DNA of 64,000 nucleotides from Dickeya dianthicola NCPPB 453 (GTDB lineage Bacteria; Pseudomonadota; Gammaproteobacteria; Enterobacterales; Enterobacteriaceae): the NCBI RefSeq assembly GCF_000365305.1, contig NZ_CM001841.1, positions 4,352,046 through 4,416,045 of the forward strand. The letters are read 5' to 3'. Positions 54,713 through 64,000 of the stretch are shown piece by piece. The stretch's first letter is position 1. Each line of letters begins with the position of its first letter. Below the pieces are notes generated by a model. That model did not search any database, was not told the DNA's origin, and saw only the letters and a list, made by a program, of their open reading frames with translations. The position numbers and the translations under genes are program-made.

Positions 54713-54772
54713 AAGCGACCTGTCGTTGTTTAACTTTTTCTGGAACAGATTACGTTTAGAGAAAAATTGTTC

Positions 54773-55582
54773 TTACCGCTGGCAACATTTACAGAAAAAA
54801 GTGCTGCGCTGGCCCTGCTTGATGCTCTCAATCGGCGTACCGCAATGGTGACAAGGCTCGCCGCTGCGGCCATAGACCTGTAACTCCTGCGCAAAATACC
54901 CCGGTTTGCCATCGGACTGCAGGAAATCCCGCAGTGTGGTGCCGCCTTGCTCAATCGAGCGTTGCAATACCTGCTTGATGGAACGTACCAGTTGGTCTGC
55001 TTCAACCTCAGATAACGAACCCGCCGGTCGGCTCGGCAGAATACCGGCGTTAAACAGCGACTCGCTGGCGTAGATGTTGCCTACGCCCACCACCAGCTTG
55101 TTGTCCATAATCCACAGCTTGACTGGCGTTTTGCGGCCGCGGGATTGGGCAAACAGAGAGCGACCGGAAAAGTCGTCGCTCAGCGGTTCCGGCCCCAGAT
55201 GCGCCAGCACCGAACTGGTCGCCGGATCAGCACACCACAGCCAGGCGCCGAAACGGCGCGGGTCGGTATAACGCAGCACCTTACCGCTGTCCATCACCAG
55301 ATCGACATGGTCATGTTTATCCGGCTCGCTGTATTCCGGCAACACCCGCAGACTACCGGACATACCCAAATGCACGATTATCCAGCCGGTCGGCAGCTCA
55401 ATCAGCAGATATTTGGCGCGCCGCTGCACACTCAACACCGGCGTATCGCTCAGCGATAGAATTTCAGGAGAGACCGGCCAGCGCAGGCGCGCGTTGCGCA
55501 CCTCGGTATACAAAATGGTATGACCGACCAGCCAGGGTGAAATGCCCCGGCGACTGGTTTCCACTTCGGGTAATTCTGGCAT
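54773..55582 (-). CDS. mutM: Formamidopyrimidine-DNA glycosylase MutM
   Basis: MutM removes 8-oxoguanine and formamidopyrimidines from DNA and nicks the strand. The 269-residue protein starts with the catalytic N-terminus PELPEVET (after Met removal). It carries the helix-two-turn-helix region [16 protein letters not shown] and a C-terminal zinc finger CHHCGTP...CKCCQR. It lies downstream of rpmG, as in E. coli, with a terminator between. Confidence 0.97.
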   Translation of the reverse strand: MPELPEVETSRRGISPWLVGHTILYTEVRNARLRWPVSPEILSLSDTPVLSVQRRAKYLLIELPTGWIIVHLGMSGSLRVLPEYSEPDKHDHVDLVMDSGKVLRYTDPRRFGAWLWCADPATSSVLAHLGPEPLSDDFSGRSLFAQSRGRKTPVKLWIMDNKLVVGVGNIYASESLFNAGILPSRPAGSLSEVEADQLVRSIKQVLQRSIEQGGTTLRDFLQSDGKPGYFAQELQVYGRSGEPCHHCGTPIESIKQGQRSTFFCKCCQR

Positions 55583-55615
55583 GTGCCCTCCGGTGAAATG
55601 TCCTGCTGAAGCGAT

Positions 55616-55645
55616 AAAAAAACCCGGCCGAAGCCGGGTTTTTCA
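55616..55645 (-). terminator. Terminator after rpmBG
   Basis: On the minus strand AAAAACCCGGC, TTCG, GCCGGGTTTTTTT is a classic rho-independent terminator with a TTCG tetraloop, 13 bases after the rpmG stop. It separates the ribosomal protein genes from mutM. Confidence 0.9.
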
Positions 55646-55657
55646 GATCCACTAAAA

Positions 55658-55828
<171 letters not shown>

Positions 55829-55836
55829 TCAGTTCC

Positions 55837-56094
<258 letters not shown>

Positions 56095-56311
56095 TCAGCT
56101 CGAGCTTCGTAGAGAGTGTTGGCCGCCTCGTCAGGCTCTAGAGCCCATCTCAGCAACTTCACTGAAAAGACTCTGTCATCAGGATAAACCTGCTGAGATA
56201 GGCTCTTAACGCCACACCCAAGATTCTCAAAGGTGGCGTAGTATACGCTCTGAAGCGTATGCGCTCAAGTCCCGAACAGCTAAAGATCCCCCAGGATCGC
56301 GGAAATATCTT

Positions 56312-56977
56312 TCAAATCCACCCTCGCTCGGCAAAAGAAACGTACTCGCCGCGCCCGATCACCAGGTGGTCGAGCACCCGAATATCCAGCAACTGGCAGG
56401 CCTGTACGATTTTTCCGGTGATGGAACGGTCGGCCTGACTGGGCTCCGCCCGGCCGGACGGATGGTTATGCGCCAGAATCAGCGCAGCGGCGTTGGTTTT
56501 GAGCGCCTCGCGCACAATCTCGCGCGGATGTACTTCCACGCTACTGATCGTGCCGGCAAACATCTCCTGATGACGAATCACCCGATGCTGGTTATCCAGA
56601 AACATCACCAGAAAAACCTCCCGTTCCTGATGTGCCAGCAGCAATTGCAGGTACTGTTGCGTCACTTCCGAGTTGAGCATGGCATCCTCCCGCGCCAGGT
56701 GGGAAGAAAATAGTCGCCGGGCCAGTTCCGCTACCGCCTGCAGCTGCGTGTATTTGGACACGCCCACGCCCCGTGCGGTGCAAAAGGTGTCCTTGTCCGC
56801 CGTCATGAGCTGATACAACGACCCGAATTGCACCAGCAGGCTTTCCGCCAATTGCATCACATGCGTGCCAGCGACGCCGGTACGCAGAAAAATCGCCAGC
56901 AGTTCCGTATCGCTCAACGCCCCGGCGCCCAGCGCCATCAATTTTTCACGCGGCGCATCCCCGCCATTCCATGTCAT
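56312..56977 (-). CDS. radC: JAMM/MPN-domain protein RadC
   Basis: RadC has an N-terminal helix-hairpin-helix-like region and a C-terminal JAMM metalloprotease-like fold; its cellular role is unproven. The start [17 protein letters not shown] gives 221 residues (about 222 in E. coli) and has GGAGGAG upstream; a longer frame would overlap the coaBC promoter region. The JAMM metal site is in [13 protein letters not shown] and [18 protein letters not shown]. It is divergent from coaBC. Confidence 0.93.
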   Translation of the reverse strand: MTWNGGDAPREKLMALGAGALSDTELLAIFLRTGVAGTHVMQLAESLLVQFGSLYQLMTADKDTFCTARGVGVSKYTQLQAVAELARRLFSSHLAREDAMLNSEVTQQYLQLLLAHQEREVFLVMFLDNQHRVIRHQEMFAGTISSVEVHPREIVREALKTNAAALILAHNHPSGRAEPSQADRSITGKIVQACQLLDIRVLDHLVIGRGEYVSFAERGWI

Positions 56978-57168
56978 TGCCACTTCTCCTCCCCGAACGG
57001 TGGCCCTATCATCCCATGCGTCTGCCGGAGGGACGACGAGCCGATTTGCGGGTTGCGAGGCGTTCCGCAATTTTTTCTGCATCAGGAAATGCGATACCTA
57101 AGATTCCTCGACCTATGGCAGCTTATGATAAAATGCATCCTCTTTTCGGCTGACAAACGGATATAACG

Positions 57169-58470
57169 ATGACAGATTCGTCCGGTCTGCGCGGGCTTTC
57201 CGACACATCGCTTGCGGGGAAACATCTTGCAGAGAAACATCTTGCAGAGAAACACCTTGCAGGGAAACACATTGTTCTGGGCATCAGCGGCGGCATAGCC
57301 GCCTATAAAGGCCCGGAACTGGTTCGACGCCTGCGCGACAGAGGTGCCGAGGTGCGCGTGGTGATGACGCCCGCTGCCGGCGCGTTTATCACCCCTTTGA
57401 CGCTGCAGGCGGTATCCGGTCATCCCGTATCGACCGATCTGCTCGATCCCGCCGCCGAGGCCGCTATGGGCCATATTGAACTGGGGAAATGGGCGGATCT
57501 GGTGATTCTGGCTCCCGCGTCAGCAGACCTGATCGCCCGGATGGCGGCAGGCATGGCCAACGATCTGCTGACCACCGTCTGTCTGGCGACGGCGGCGCCT
57601 GTCGCCATCGCACCGGCCATGAACCAGCAGATGTATCGCGCCGCCGCCACACAGCACAATCTGGGCGTACTGGCGGCCCGCGGCACGTTGATCTGGGGTC
57701 CGGACAGCGGTAGCCAGGCCTGCGGCGATGTCGGCCCCGGCCGGATGATTGATCCGCTGGAGATTGTGGCGAACGCTGACGCGCACTTCTCCCGTGTCAA
57801 TGATCTGCAACACCTCAGTGTTATGATCACGGCAGGGCCGACGCGTGAAGCGCTGGACCCGGTGCGTTTCATCAGCAATCACAGTTCCGGAAAAATGGGA
57901 TTTGCCATCGCCGCCGCCGCCGCCGCGCGCGGGGCGCGCGTAACGCTGGTGGCAGGCCCGGTTAACTTGCCGACGCCTGATAACGTCACCCGTATTGATG
58001 TCATCAGCGCGCAGGAAATGCACCAGACGGTGATGCGTGAAGCGCCGCAGCAGCATATCGTGGTGGGCTGCGCCGCCGTGGCGGACTACCGGGCGCAGAC
58101 GATCGCCGACGAAAAGATCAAAAAGCAGGGCGACGAAATCAGTGTCATTCTGGTCAAAAATCCGGATATCATCGCCGATGTGGCCGCCATGAGCGAAAAC
58201 CGGCCTTATGTTGTCGGGTTTGCCGCCGAAACCAGTAATGTGGAAGAATACGCGCGCCAAAAACTGGCCCGCAAACAGCTGGACCTGATTTGTGCGAATG
58301 ATGTATCCCTTTCCGATCAAGGCTTTAATTCGGAAAACAATGCATTGCATCTTTTCTGGCCGGGCGGGGATAAGCGCCTGCCGCACGGCAGCAAACCGCT
58401 GCTGGGCCAACAGTTAATCGACGAGATTGTCAGCCGCTATGATGAAAAAAATCGACGTAAAAATTCTTGA
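57169..58470 (+). CDS. coaBC: Bifunctional phosphopantothenoylcysteine decarboxylase/synthetase CoaBC
   Basis: CoaBC joins cysteine to 4'-phosphopantothenate (CoaB) and decarboxylates the product (CoaC) in coenzyme A synthesis. The FMN-dependent CoaC domain has [27 protein letters not shown] and PAMNQQMYR. The CoaB half contains [14 protein letters not shown] and AAVADYRAQ. The protein is 433 residues, longer than E. coli (406). Most of the difference is a 15-bp repeat near the start: [20 protein letters not shown] replaces a single LAGKK. The end overlaps dut by 32 bases. Confidence 0.95.
   Translation: MTDSSGLRGLSDTSLAGKHLAEKHLAEKHLAGKHIVLGISGGIAAYKGPELVRRLRDRGAEVRVVMTPAAGAFITPLTLQAVSGHPVSTDLLDPAAEAAMGHIELGKWADLVILAPASADLIARMAAGMANDLLTTVCLATAAPVAIAPAMNQQMYRAAATQHNLGVLAARGTLIWGPDSGSQACGDVGPGRMIDPLEIVANADAHFSRVNDLQHLSVMITAGPTREALDPVRFISNHSSGKMGFAIAAAAAARGARVTLVAGPVNLPTPDNVTRIDVISAQEMHQTVMREAPQQHIVVGCAAVADYRAQTIADEKIKKQGDEISVILVKNPDIIADVAAMSENRPYVVGFAAETSNVEEYARQKLARKQLDLICANDVSLSDQGFNSENNALHLFWPGGDKRLPHGSKPLLGQQLIDEIVSRYDEKNRRKNS
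57211..57270 (+). repeat. 15-bp tandem repeat in the coaBC N-terminus
   Basis: Four units, CTTGCGGGGAAACAT, CTTGCAGAGAAACAT, CTTGCAGAGAAACAC and CTTGCAGGGAAACAC, begin at 57211, 57226, 57241 and 57256. The array keeps frame and encodes four copies of LA(G/E)KH just before the CoaC flavoprotein core. Confidence 0.92.
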
Positions 58471-58897
58471 TGCACGCATCGGGCAACAGTTCCCGTTGCC
58501 GACCTATGCAACACCGGGTTCTGCCGGGCTGGACTTACGCGCCTGTCTGGACAGCGCGGTGGAACTGGCGGCGGGCGCAACCACGCTGGTGCCGACCGGG
58601 CTGGCTATCCACATCGCCGACCCGTCGCTGGCCGCGGTGATCCTGCCCCGCTCGGGTCTGGGTCACAAACACGGCGTGGTGCTGGGTAATCTGGTGGGAT
58701 TGATCGATTCCGACTACCAGGGGCAGTTGATGGTGTCGGTCTGGAACCGCGGCAGCCAGTCTTTCATCATCGAACCTGGTGAACGCATTGCCCAGATGGT
58801 ATTCGTGCCGGTGGTGCAGGCCGAATTCAATCTGGTTAACGATTTCGTCGACAGCGAGCGGGGAGAGGGTGGTTTCGGCCATTCCGGCCGTCACTGA
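58439..58897 (+). CDS. dut: Deoxyuridine 5'-triphosphate nucleotidohydrolase Dut
   Basis: Dut hydrolyses dUTP to dUMP, preventing uracil in DNA and supplying dTMP synthesis. The start [11 protein letters not shown] gives 152 residues. The five trimeric dUTPase motifs are present: [40 protein letters not shown] and [10 protein letters not shown]. It overlaps the coaBC end, as in E. coli, and slmA follows after about 110 bp with a small hairpin (GCCACAG/CTGTGGC) in the gap. Confidence 0.97.
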   Translation: MMKKIDVKILDARIGQQFPLPTYATPGSAGLDLRACLDSAVELAAGATTLVPTGLAIHIADPSLAAVILPRSGLGHKHGVVLGNLVGLIDSDYQGQLMVSVWNRGSQSFIIEPGERIAQMVFVPVVQAEFNLVNDFVDSERGEGGFGHSGRH

Positions 58898-59005
58898 TAC
58901 GCCACATCCCTGCCTCCCAGGAAAACTATAAAGCCACAGCGTTGATGCGACTGTGGCGCTATCTGGCGTTTGTCCGTCACATTTTTATCAAGGGTTTTTT
59001 CTGAC

Positions 59006-59602
59006 ATGGCAGAGAAAGAAAATACGAAAAGGAATCGTCGCGAAGAAATTCTGCAGGCACTGGCGCAGATGCTGGAATCCAGCGACGGCAGTCAACGCAT
59101 TACCACCGCCAAGCTGGCCGCCACCGTCGGCGTTTCGGAAGCGGCGCTTTACCGGCACTTTCCCAGCAAAACGCGGATGTTCGACAGCCTGATCGAATTT
59201 ATTGAAGACAGCCTGACCACCCGCATCAACCTGATTATGCAGGATGAAAAAGACACCTTTAACCGGCTGCGGCTGATTTTGTTGCTGATTCTCGGCTTTG
59301 CGGAGAAAAACCCCGGCCTGACGCGCATTCTCACCGGCCATGCGCTGATGTTCGAACAGGATCGGCTGCAGGGCCGCATCAACCAGCTGTTTGACCGTAT
59401 CGAATCCCAGTTGCGTCAGGTACTGCGCGAACACAAGCTGCGCAGCGGCGAAGCGTTCCGCCATGACGAAACGCTGCTGGCTAGCCAGTTGCTGGCGTTC
59501 TGCGAAGGCATGTTGTCTCGCTTTACCCGCTCCGAATTCCGCACCCTGCCCACGCAAGATTTCGATACCCGTTGGCCGCTACTGGCCGCCCAGCTTCAGT
59601 AA
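59006..59602 (+). CDS. slmA: Nucleoid occlusion factor SlmA
   Basis: SlmA is a TetR-family DNA-binding protein that binds SBS sites and FtsZ, blocking septation over the nucleoid. The start [14 protein letters not shown] gives 198 residues, the E. coli length. The helix-turn-helix is [24 protein letters not shown]. Order dut-slmA-pyrE is as in E. coli, with pyrE convergent. Confidence 0.95.
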   Translation: MAEKENTKRNRREEILQALAQMLESSDGSQRITTAKLAATVGVSEAALYRHFPSKTRMFDSLIEFIEDSLTTRINLIMQDEKDTFNRLRLILLLILGFAEKNPGLTRILTGHALMFEQDRLQGRINQLFDRIESQLRQVLREHKLRSGEAFRHDETLLASQLLAFCEGMLSRFTRSEFRTLPTQDFDTRWPLLAAQLQ

Positions 59603-59609
59603 ACGCACT

Positions 59610-59628
59610 GCGTGGCAAATCGCCACGC
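59610..59628. terminator. Small hairpin between convergent slmA and pyrE
   Basis: GCGTGGC, AAATC, GCCACGC is a perfect 7-bp stem eight bases after the slmA stop; CTTATTTC follows on the plus strand. Plausible bidirectional terminator. Confidence 0.55.
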
Positions 59629-59650
59629 CGCTTATTTCACGCCCTGAATT

Positions 59651-60292
59651 TCACACGCCGAACTGCGCGCGATAGGCGTTCACCGCCTCCAGATGCACGG
59701 CCATCTCCGGTTTCTCCGCCAGCCAGACGATCAGATCGCCCAGGGTGATGATCGACGTCACCTTGCACTGGTAGTCGCGCTCCACTTCCTGAATGGCGGA
59801 CAGCTCGCTGCGCCCGCGTTCCTGACGGTCCAGCGCGATCAGCACGCCCGCCAGCGTTGCCCCCTGCGCGGCAATGATTTCCATCGACTCGCGGATGGCG
59901 GTGCCGGCGGTAATCACATCGTCCACCAGCATGATCCGGCCTTTCAGCGGGCTGCCGACCAGATTGCCGCCTTCGCCATGATCCTTGGCTTCTTTACGGT
60001 TGAAACAGTAAGGCACATCACGGTCATGGTGTTCCGCCAGCGCCACCGCCGTCGTGGTGGCAATCGGAATGCCTTTGTAGGCAGGCCCGAACAGGACGTC
60101 GAACGCCACGTTGGCATCCACCAACGCCTCGGCATAGAAACGCCCCAACAACGCCAGATCGCGCCCGGTATTAAACAACCCGGCATTAAAGAAATAGGGG
60201 CTGGTACGCCCGGATTTCAGGGTAAATTCACCGAACTTCAGTACCTGCTTGCTGAGTGCGAATTCGATAAACTGGCGCTGGTAGGCTTTCAT
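59651..60292 (-). CDS. pyrE: Orotate phosphoribosyltransferase PyrE
   Basis: PyrE joins orotate to PRPP to make orotidine 5'-monophosphate in pyrimidine synthesis. The start [13 protein letters not shown] gives 213 residues, the E. coli length. The PRPP motif is [19 protein letters not shown] and the flexible-loop region is [16 protein letters not shown]. It follows rph and a T-run attenuator on the same strand. Confidence 0.97.
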   Translation of the reverse strand: MKAYQRQFIEFALSKQVLKFGEFTLKSGRTSPYFFNAGLFNTGRDLALLGRFYAEALVDANVAFDVLFGPAYKGIPIATTTAVALAEHHDRDVPYCFNRKEAKDHGEGGNLVGSPLKGRIMLVDDVITAGTAIRESMEIIAAQGATLAGVLIALDRQERGRSELSAIQEVERDYQCKVTSIITLGDLIVWLAEKPEMAVHLEAVNAYRAQFGV

Positions 60293-60369
60293 GACTCCCT
60301 CTCCTGTAACGATGGCGGACGGCGGGGCGTCCCGTCGTCCTGACGACATAGCATAAAAAAATGATGATA

Positions 60370-60397
60370 TAAAAAAGCGACCACTGGGGTCGCTTCA
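60370..60397 (-). promoter_or_regulatory. pyrE attenuator (intrinsic terminator between rph and pyrE)
   Basis: On the minus strand AAGCGACC, CCAGT, GGTCGCTT is followed by TTTTTATATC. It begins about ten bases after the rph stop and lies about 80 bases before pyrE. This is the known arrangement in which UTP level sets how closely ribosomes on rph follow polymerase and so whether pyrE is read. Confidence 0.85.
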
Positions 60398-60404
60398 AAA
60401 AAAT

Positions 60405-61121
60405 TTAATCGGCCAGTGCGGCCTTCTGCGCTCGGACAATGTCTTCGATGCCCTGGCGCGCCAGCGCCAGCAACGACAGCAACTCGTCGTGGCTGAATGG
60501 TTCGCCCTCGGCGGTGCCCTGCACCTCGATCATGCGGCCGTCTTCGGTCATCACCACGTTCATGTCGGTTTCCGCCGCGGAGTCTTCCACGTATTCCAGG
60601 TCGCACACCACTTCACCGTTGACGATCCCGACCGATACCGCCGCCACCATGCCTTTCAACGGGCTGGTTTTCAGTTTGCCTTTGGCCACCAAACCATTAA
60701 GCGCGTCGGCCAACGCCACACAAGCGCCGGTGATGGACGCGGTGCGGGTGCCGCCATCGGCCTGCAGCACATCGCAATCCAGCGTAATGGTGTATTCACC
60801 CAGTTTTTTCAGATCGACCGCAGCGCGCAGCGAACGGGCGATCAGACGCTGAATTTCCAGCGTGCGGCCGCCCTGCTTGCCTTTCGCCGCTTCGCGGGCG
60901 TTACGGCTGTGGGTAGAACGCGGCAGCATACCGTATTCGGCGGTAATCCAGCCTTGTCCCTGACCTTTCAGGAAACGCGGAACCCCTTCTTCTACCGTGG
61001 CATTGCACAGCACTTTGGTATCGCCAAACTCCACCAATACCGATCCTTCAGCATGTTTGGTGTAATGACGGGTTAATGTGAGAGGGCGAATTTGCTGGGC
61101 ACTTCGGCCTGTTGGGCGCAT
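60405..61121 (-). CDS. rph: Ribonuclease PH Rph
   Basis: Rph is a phosphorolytic 3'-5' exoribonuclease that trims tRNA precursors. It has 238 residues and reads as an intact enzyme (start [22 protein letters not shown], then [22 protein letters not shown] in the phosphate-binding region). This contrasts with the frameshifted rph of E. coli K-12. It leads rph-pyrE and its stop sits close to the attenuator. yicC, next to rph in E. coli, is not found upstream here. Confidence 0.97.
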   Translation of the reverse strand: MRPTGRSAQQIRPLTLTRHYTKHAEGSVLVEFGDTKVLCNATVEEGVPRFLKGQGQGWITAEYGMLPRSTHSRNAREAAKGKQGGRTLEIQRLIARSLRAAVDLKKLGEYTITLDCDVLQADGGTRTASITGACVALADALNGLVAKGKLKTSPLKGMVAAVSVGIVNGEVVCDLEYVEDSAAETDMNVVMTEDGRMIEVQGTAEGEPFSHDELLSLLALARQGIEDIVRAQKAALAD

Positions 61122-61299
61122 GGCTCGTCTCCGGGCAGGTTCATTAAACTGGCGCGCATTATACGGTCTTCCCCCTGCCCTGCCTACCGCCAGTCACGAT
61201 TAAAATTTCATCAATTTTTCCGGTGCCATCCGTGCCATCGGCTGGAGAGCCATCAGTCAGCCATGTAGAATACCGGCATTATTTATCCGCAGGCTGCTG

Positions 61300-61701
61300 A
61301 TGTTCATGAGTGACTCTGTCTCTTCACCACCTTCACCCACGCCGTCAGGCAAGAAAATTCCCTGGCAGCAACAGGGAACAACGCCGGATTATCGCTTTTC
61401 GCTGGCCAACGAGCGTACTTTTCTGGCCTGGATTCGCACCGCGCTGGCGTTCCTGGCGGGTGCCGTCGCCATTGACCAGTTTGCGCCCACGCTAGCGCCG
61501 CCCGCCGTTCGGGGCGGCATTGCGGTGTTTCTGTCGCTGGCGGCGGCGTTGCTGGCGTGGATGGCTTATCGACGCTGGGCCGACAACGAGCGGGCGATGC
61601 GCACCGGGCAAGCGCTGCCTTATACCCGCCTGCTGATTATCATCGCCAGCTGCGTGAGCGCCATTTCCGTTGCGCTGGCGTTGGTTATCCTGCTGCTGTA
61701 G
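61300..61701 (+). CDS. yidH: YidH family membrane protein (DUF202)
   Basis: This 133-residue inner-membrane protein has three hydrophobic segments and the DUF202 signature YRFSLANERTFLAWIRTALAF (given in parts: RFSLANERTFLAWIR). The N-terminal about 20 residues (Ser/Pro-rich) are longer than in E. coli YidH. No function is known for the family. It is followed after six bases by yidG, as in E. coli. Confidence 0.9.
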   Translation: MFMSDSVSSPPSPTPSGKKIPWQQQGTTPDYRFSLANERTFLAWIRTALAFLAGAVAIDQFAPTLAPPAVRGGIAVFLSLAAALLAWMAYRRWADNERAMRTGQALPYTRLLIIIASCVSAISVALALVILLL

Positions 61702-61707
61702 GCTGCC

Positions 61708-62040
61708 ATGACTCCCTCTGCCGATAACTCGCCGCGCGATCCGGGCCTACAGCCGGAACGCACGCGGCTCGCCTGGTCGCGTACCGCCTTCGTGTTATTG
61801 ATCAACAGCGTATTGCTGCTGAAAGCCGGATCGATGAAAAACCAGCCGCTGATGCTGGCTGCCGGGCTGTTTCTGCTGCTGATGGCGCTGATCACCTATA
61901 TCTGGTCACGCCTGCGGTTGCGCGCCCTGCGGCGCAGCGGCTACCCCTGTACCCGACAATCGATGTGGATGATGCGGCTACTGATGCTGACGGTGATAGT
62001 GACCGCATTAAGCTTGCTGGTGGGTTTCATCAACGGTTAA
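61708..62040 (+). CDS. yidG: YidG family membrane protein (DUF202)
   Basis: This 110-residue membrane protein has three hydrophobic stretches and the DUF202 motif PGLQPERTRLAWSRTAFVLL. It is a paralogue of yidH and overlaps its transcriptional unit. Function unknown. The 248 bp after it are AT-rich (runs of AATTAAATAA) and hold the likely promoter of the next gene. Confidence 0.9.
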   Translation: MTPSADNSPRDPGLQPERTRLAWSRTAFVLLINSVLLLKAGSMKNQPLMLAAGLFLLLMALITYIWSRLRLRALRRSGYPCTRQSMWMMRLLMLTVIVTALSLLVGFING

Positions 62041-62288
62041 ACGCCATCGCTGCGCGTGTTTATCGTCAATACAGAAGATTTTGATCTGCCTGCCCCGGCA
62101 TAACCCACAGGCATACCCCGCAGGTATTTAAAAAACAAAATAATTAAATAACAATGAGTTATTAATTAATAACCCTATAACACAAGGTTATACCCCACCC
62201 ATAAACAAGCATTCGTCAGAAAAAAAGCATCGTGGAATAGTCTTAGATATCTTTTTAGGCAACTCCCTGCAACCACGGATAAGACATC

Positions 62289-63296
62289 ATGCTGATTCCA
62301 CAACCTTACCTGCTTTTTCTTGGCGACGTGACCGACCCGCTGGCGGTGAAAACGGCGCGCGGTATTCACACCTGGCGCCCCGAGCAGTGCGTAGGGCAAC
62401 TGCGCCTGCCGGGCAGCGCGGTGTCGCTGGGGCTTGATGATCTGGATATTCCATCCGCCGTGGCGCGCGGCGCTAAAACGCTGGTGCTGGGCACCGCCAA
62501 CGCCGGCGGTTTCCTGCCGCCGCACTGGCTGGATACCGTGCGCGCCGCCATCGGCGCCGGTCTGAACGTCGCCAACGGCCTGCATCAGCGGCTGACAGAC
62601 GTTCCCGGTTTGCAGGCGCTGGCGGAACAGCATCAGGTACAGCTGTTCGATATTCGCCACCTGCGCCCGGAACTGACCGTCGGCAGCGGCAAGCAACGCA
62701 GCGGCAAACGCGTGCTGACCGTCGGCACCGACTGTTCGGTCGGTAAGATGTATACCTCGCTGGCGCTGGAAGCTGCTATGCGCGCACAAGGCATGAAGGC
62801 CGATTTTCGCGCCACCGGCCAGACCGGGGTGCTGGTCGCCGGCGACGGCATCGCCATTGACGCGGTAATCGCCGATTTTATCGCCGGCGCGGCGGAAGCG
62901 CTGTCACCCGCCAACGACGACGACCACTGGGATATCGTCGAAGGTCAGGGTTCGTTGTTTCATCCGTCCTACGCCGGGGTGACCACCGGTCTTATCCACG
63001 GCGCACAGCCGCACTGGCTGGTGATGTGCCACGAAATGGGCCGCCCGCACATGCGCCACCTGCCCCATCAACCGATGGTGGAACTGGACGACTGCGTGGA
63101 CGCCAACCTGCGCGCCGCCCGCGTCACCAATCCGGATGTGCAGTTGGCCGGTTTCGCCATCAACACCTCCAACTATGGCGAACAGGAAGCGCGCGATTAC
63201 TGCCGTAGCCTGAGCGAACGCTTCGGCGTCCCCGCCACCGACCCGATCCGCTTCGGTATCGATGATATAGCGACGCTGCTGAAAACCCAGGGGTAA
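62289..63296 (+). CDS. dgcN: DgcN-type D-glutamate N-acetyltransferase (DUF1611 family)
   Basis: This 335-residue DUF1611 protein has a nucleotide-binding P-loop GTDCSVGK (146-153) in its C-terminal domain and an N-terminal Rossmann-like part with VLGTANAGGFLPPHW. Family members called DgcN acetylate D-glutamate so that the partner DgcA can racemise it, feeding D-glutamate into L-glutamate metabolism. The partner follows after four bases. The role is inferred from family knowledge and pairing; the P-loop without a visible acetyl-CoA motif leaves the exact reaction uncertain. Confidence 0.8.
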   Translation: MLIPQPYLLFLGDVTDPLAVKTARGIHTWRPEQCVGQLRLPGSAVSLGLDDLDIPSAVARGAKTLVLGTANAGGFLPPHWLDTVRAAIGAGLNVANGLHQRLTDVPGLQALAEQHQVQLFDIRHLRPELTVGSGKQRSGKRVLTVGTDCSVGKMYTSLALEAAMRAQGMKADFRATGQTGVLVAGDGIAIDAVIADFIAGAAEALSPANDDDHWDIVEGQGSLFHPSYAGVTTGLIHGAQPHWLVMCHEMGRPHMRHLPHQPMVELDDCVDANLRAARVTNPDVQLAGFAINTSNYGEQEARDYCRSLSERFGVPATDPIRFGIDDIATLLKTQG

Positions 63297-63300
63297 GCCC

Positions 63301-64000
63301 GTGCGACAGATGCAAATTGAAATCGTGGAACTGCCGCTGGCCCGTCCGTTCGCCATTTCCCGCGGCACCCGTACCGCGGTCACGGTGGTGCGCGTCACGC
63401 TGGAAGAACGCGGCTTTATCGGCCGGGGGGAATGCACCCCCACCGCCCACTATCAGGAAACCGCCGACAGCGTGACCCGCCAGTTGGAAACCGTGCGGCG
63501 GGTAGTGGAAAACGGCCTCGGTCTGGACGCGTTGCAGCGGTTGCTGCCGCCGGGATCGGCCCGCAACGCGCTGGACTGCGCCTTATGGCGGCTGAACGCC
63601 GCGCTTGCCAGACAGACGCTGTGGCAGCACCTCGCCATTGCGCCGCCGCAGTCGATCGTCACCGCCGAAACCCTGAGTCTCGACAGCGTAGAAAACATGG
63701 CGAACGCCGCTAAAGACGCGGTTTCCCGCGGCGCGCTGTTGCTGAAAATCAAGCTTGACCGGGAACAGATTCTGGAAAAAGTGGCGGCGATTCGCCAGTC
63801 CGCGCCCAACGTGACGCTGATTGTTGACGCCAACGAAGCCTGGAGCGGGCTGGAACTGGAGCCGCTGCTGCGCCAGCTTGCCGCGCATCGCATCGCGATG
63901 GTGGAACAGCCGTTGCCCGCCGGGCAGGACAGCGCGCTGGCGACGTTTGAACACGCCATTGCGGTGTGCGCCGATGAAAGCTGCCATCACCGCGGCGACA
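63301..64000 (+). CDS. dgcA: DgcA-type racemase of the enolase superfamily (partial)
   Basis: Partial gene, cut by the window end after 233 codons. It begins at GTG four bases after dgcN. The enolase-superfamily dipeptide epimerase pattern is clear: KIK at 149-151 (catalytic Lys151), Asp176 in IVDANEAW, Glu202 in VEQPLP and Asp225 in CADES. The family includes L-Ala-D/L-Glu epimerase and N-acetyl-D-glutamate racemase; pairing with dgcN favours the latter. The second catalytic Lys lies beyond the window. Confidence 0.82.
   Translation, partial: MRQMQIEIVELPLARPFAISRGTRTAVTVVRVTLEERGFIGRGECTPTAHYQETADSVTRQLETVRRVVENGLGLDALQRLLPPGSARNALDCALWRLNAALARQTLWQHLAIAPPQSIVTAETLSLDSVENMANAAKDAVSRGALLLKIKLDREQILEKVAAIRQSAPNVTLIVDANEAWSGLELEPLLRQLAAHRIAMVEQPLPAGQDSALATFEHAIAVCADESCHHRGD

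Overview
The window is a GC-rich chromosomal segment from an enterobacterium, most likely a Dickeya or close Pectobacteriaceae relative. The protein sequences and the order hemG-trkH-yigZ-pepQ / fadBA / fre-ubiD-rfaH / tatD-tatCBA-ubiB-ubiJ-ubiE-rmuC / udp-ysgA-metE-metR-yigM follow the Escherichia coli chromosome. Local differences (hemB beside tatD, argHBC-argE-ppc between rmuC and udp, waaE after waaA, yidHG-dgcNA after rph) point to a soft-rot relative. The genus is inferred from memory of gene order, not from a search. I saw no rRNA, tRNA, insertion sequence, prophage or CRISPR array.

Layout. 1-7.6 kb: haem (hemG), potassium uptake (trkH), yigZ-pepQ, and the divergent fatty-acid oxidation operon fadBA with a FadR operator. 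7.6-9.6 kb: a small sulfur-stress island holding a two-cysteine ArsR regulator (BigR/PigS type) and two YeeE/YedE transporter halves. Divergent from it is a broken persulfide reductase-rhodanese gene. 9.6-21 kb: fre, ubiD, rfaH, hemB, tatD, tatABC, ubiBJE and rmuC (ubiquinone, haem and protein export). 21-29 kb: argHBC and argE around paired ARG boxes, then ppc and a tyrosine phosphatase. 29.8-36 kb: udp, ysgA, metE/metR and the EamA carrier yigM/bioP. 36-42.6 kb: pagP, cysE, gpsA, secB, yibN, envC and yibQ.

42.8-54.7 kb is the lipopolysaccharide core locus. hldD-waaF-waaC-waaQ-waaG run rightward and meet a leftward trio, GT4-GT9-waaL. waaA-waaE-coaD follow. The O-antigen ligase waaL is split by a one-base frameshift in an A-rich run. 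The RfaH antiterminator and the lipid A palmitoyltransferase PagP lie in the same window. 54.7-61.1 kb: mutM, rpmBG, radC, coaBC, dut, slmA, pyrE and rph, with a classic rph-pyrE attenuator. 61.3-64 kb: yidH-yidG and a dgcN-dgcA pair for D-glutamate use; dgcA is cut by the window end.

Two themes stand out. The first is gene decay: waaL and the persulfide reductase are both broken. The second is an unusual number of short tandem duplications of 12-18 bp. Some are in-frame inside genes (yibQ signal peptide, coaBC N-terminus, pagP start) and others are intergenic. I did not find a clearly novel multi-gene system. The best leads are the decayed persulfide module, the waaL frameshift, and the AT-rich gap plus unassigned glycosyltransferases in the core locus.
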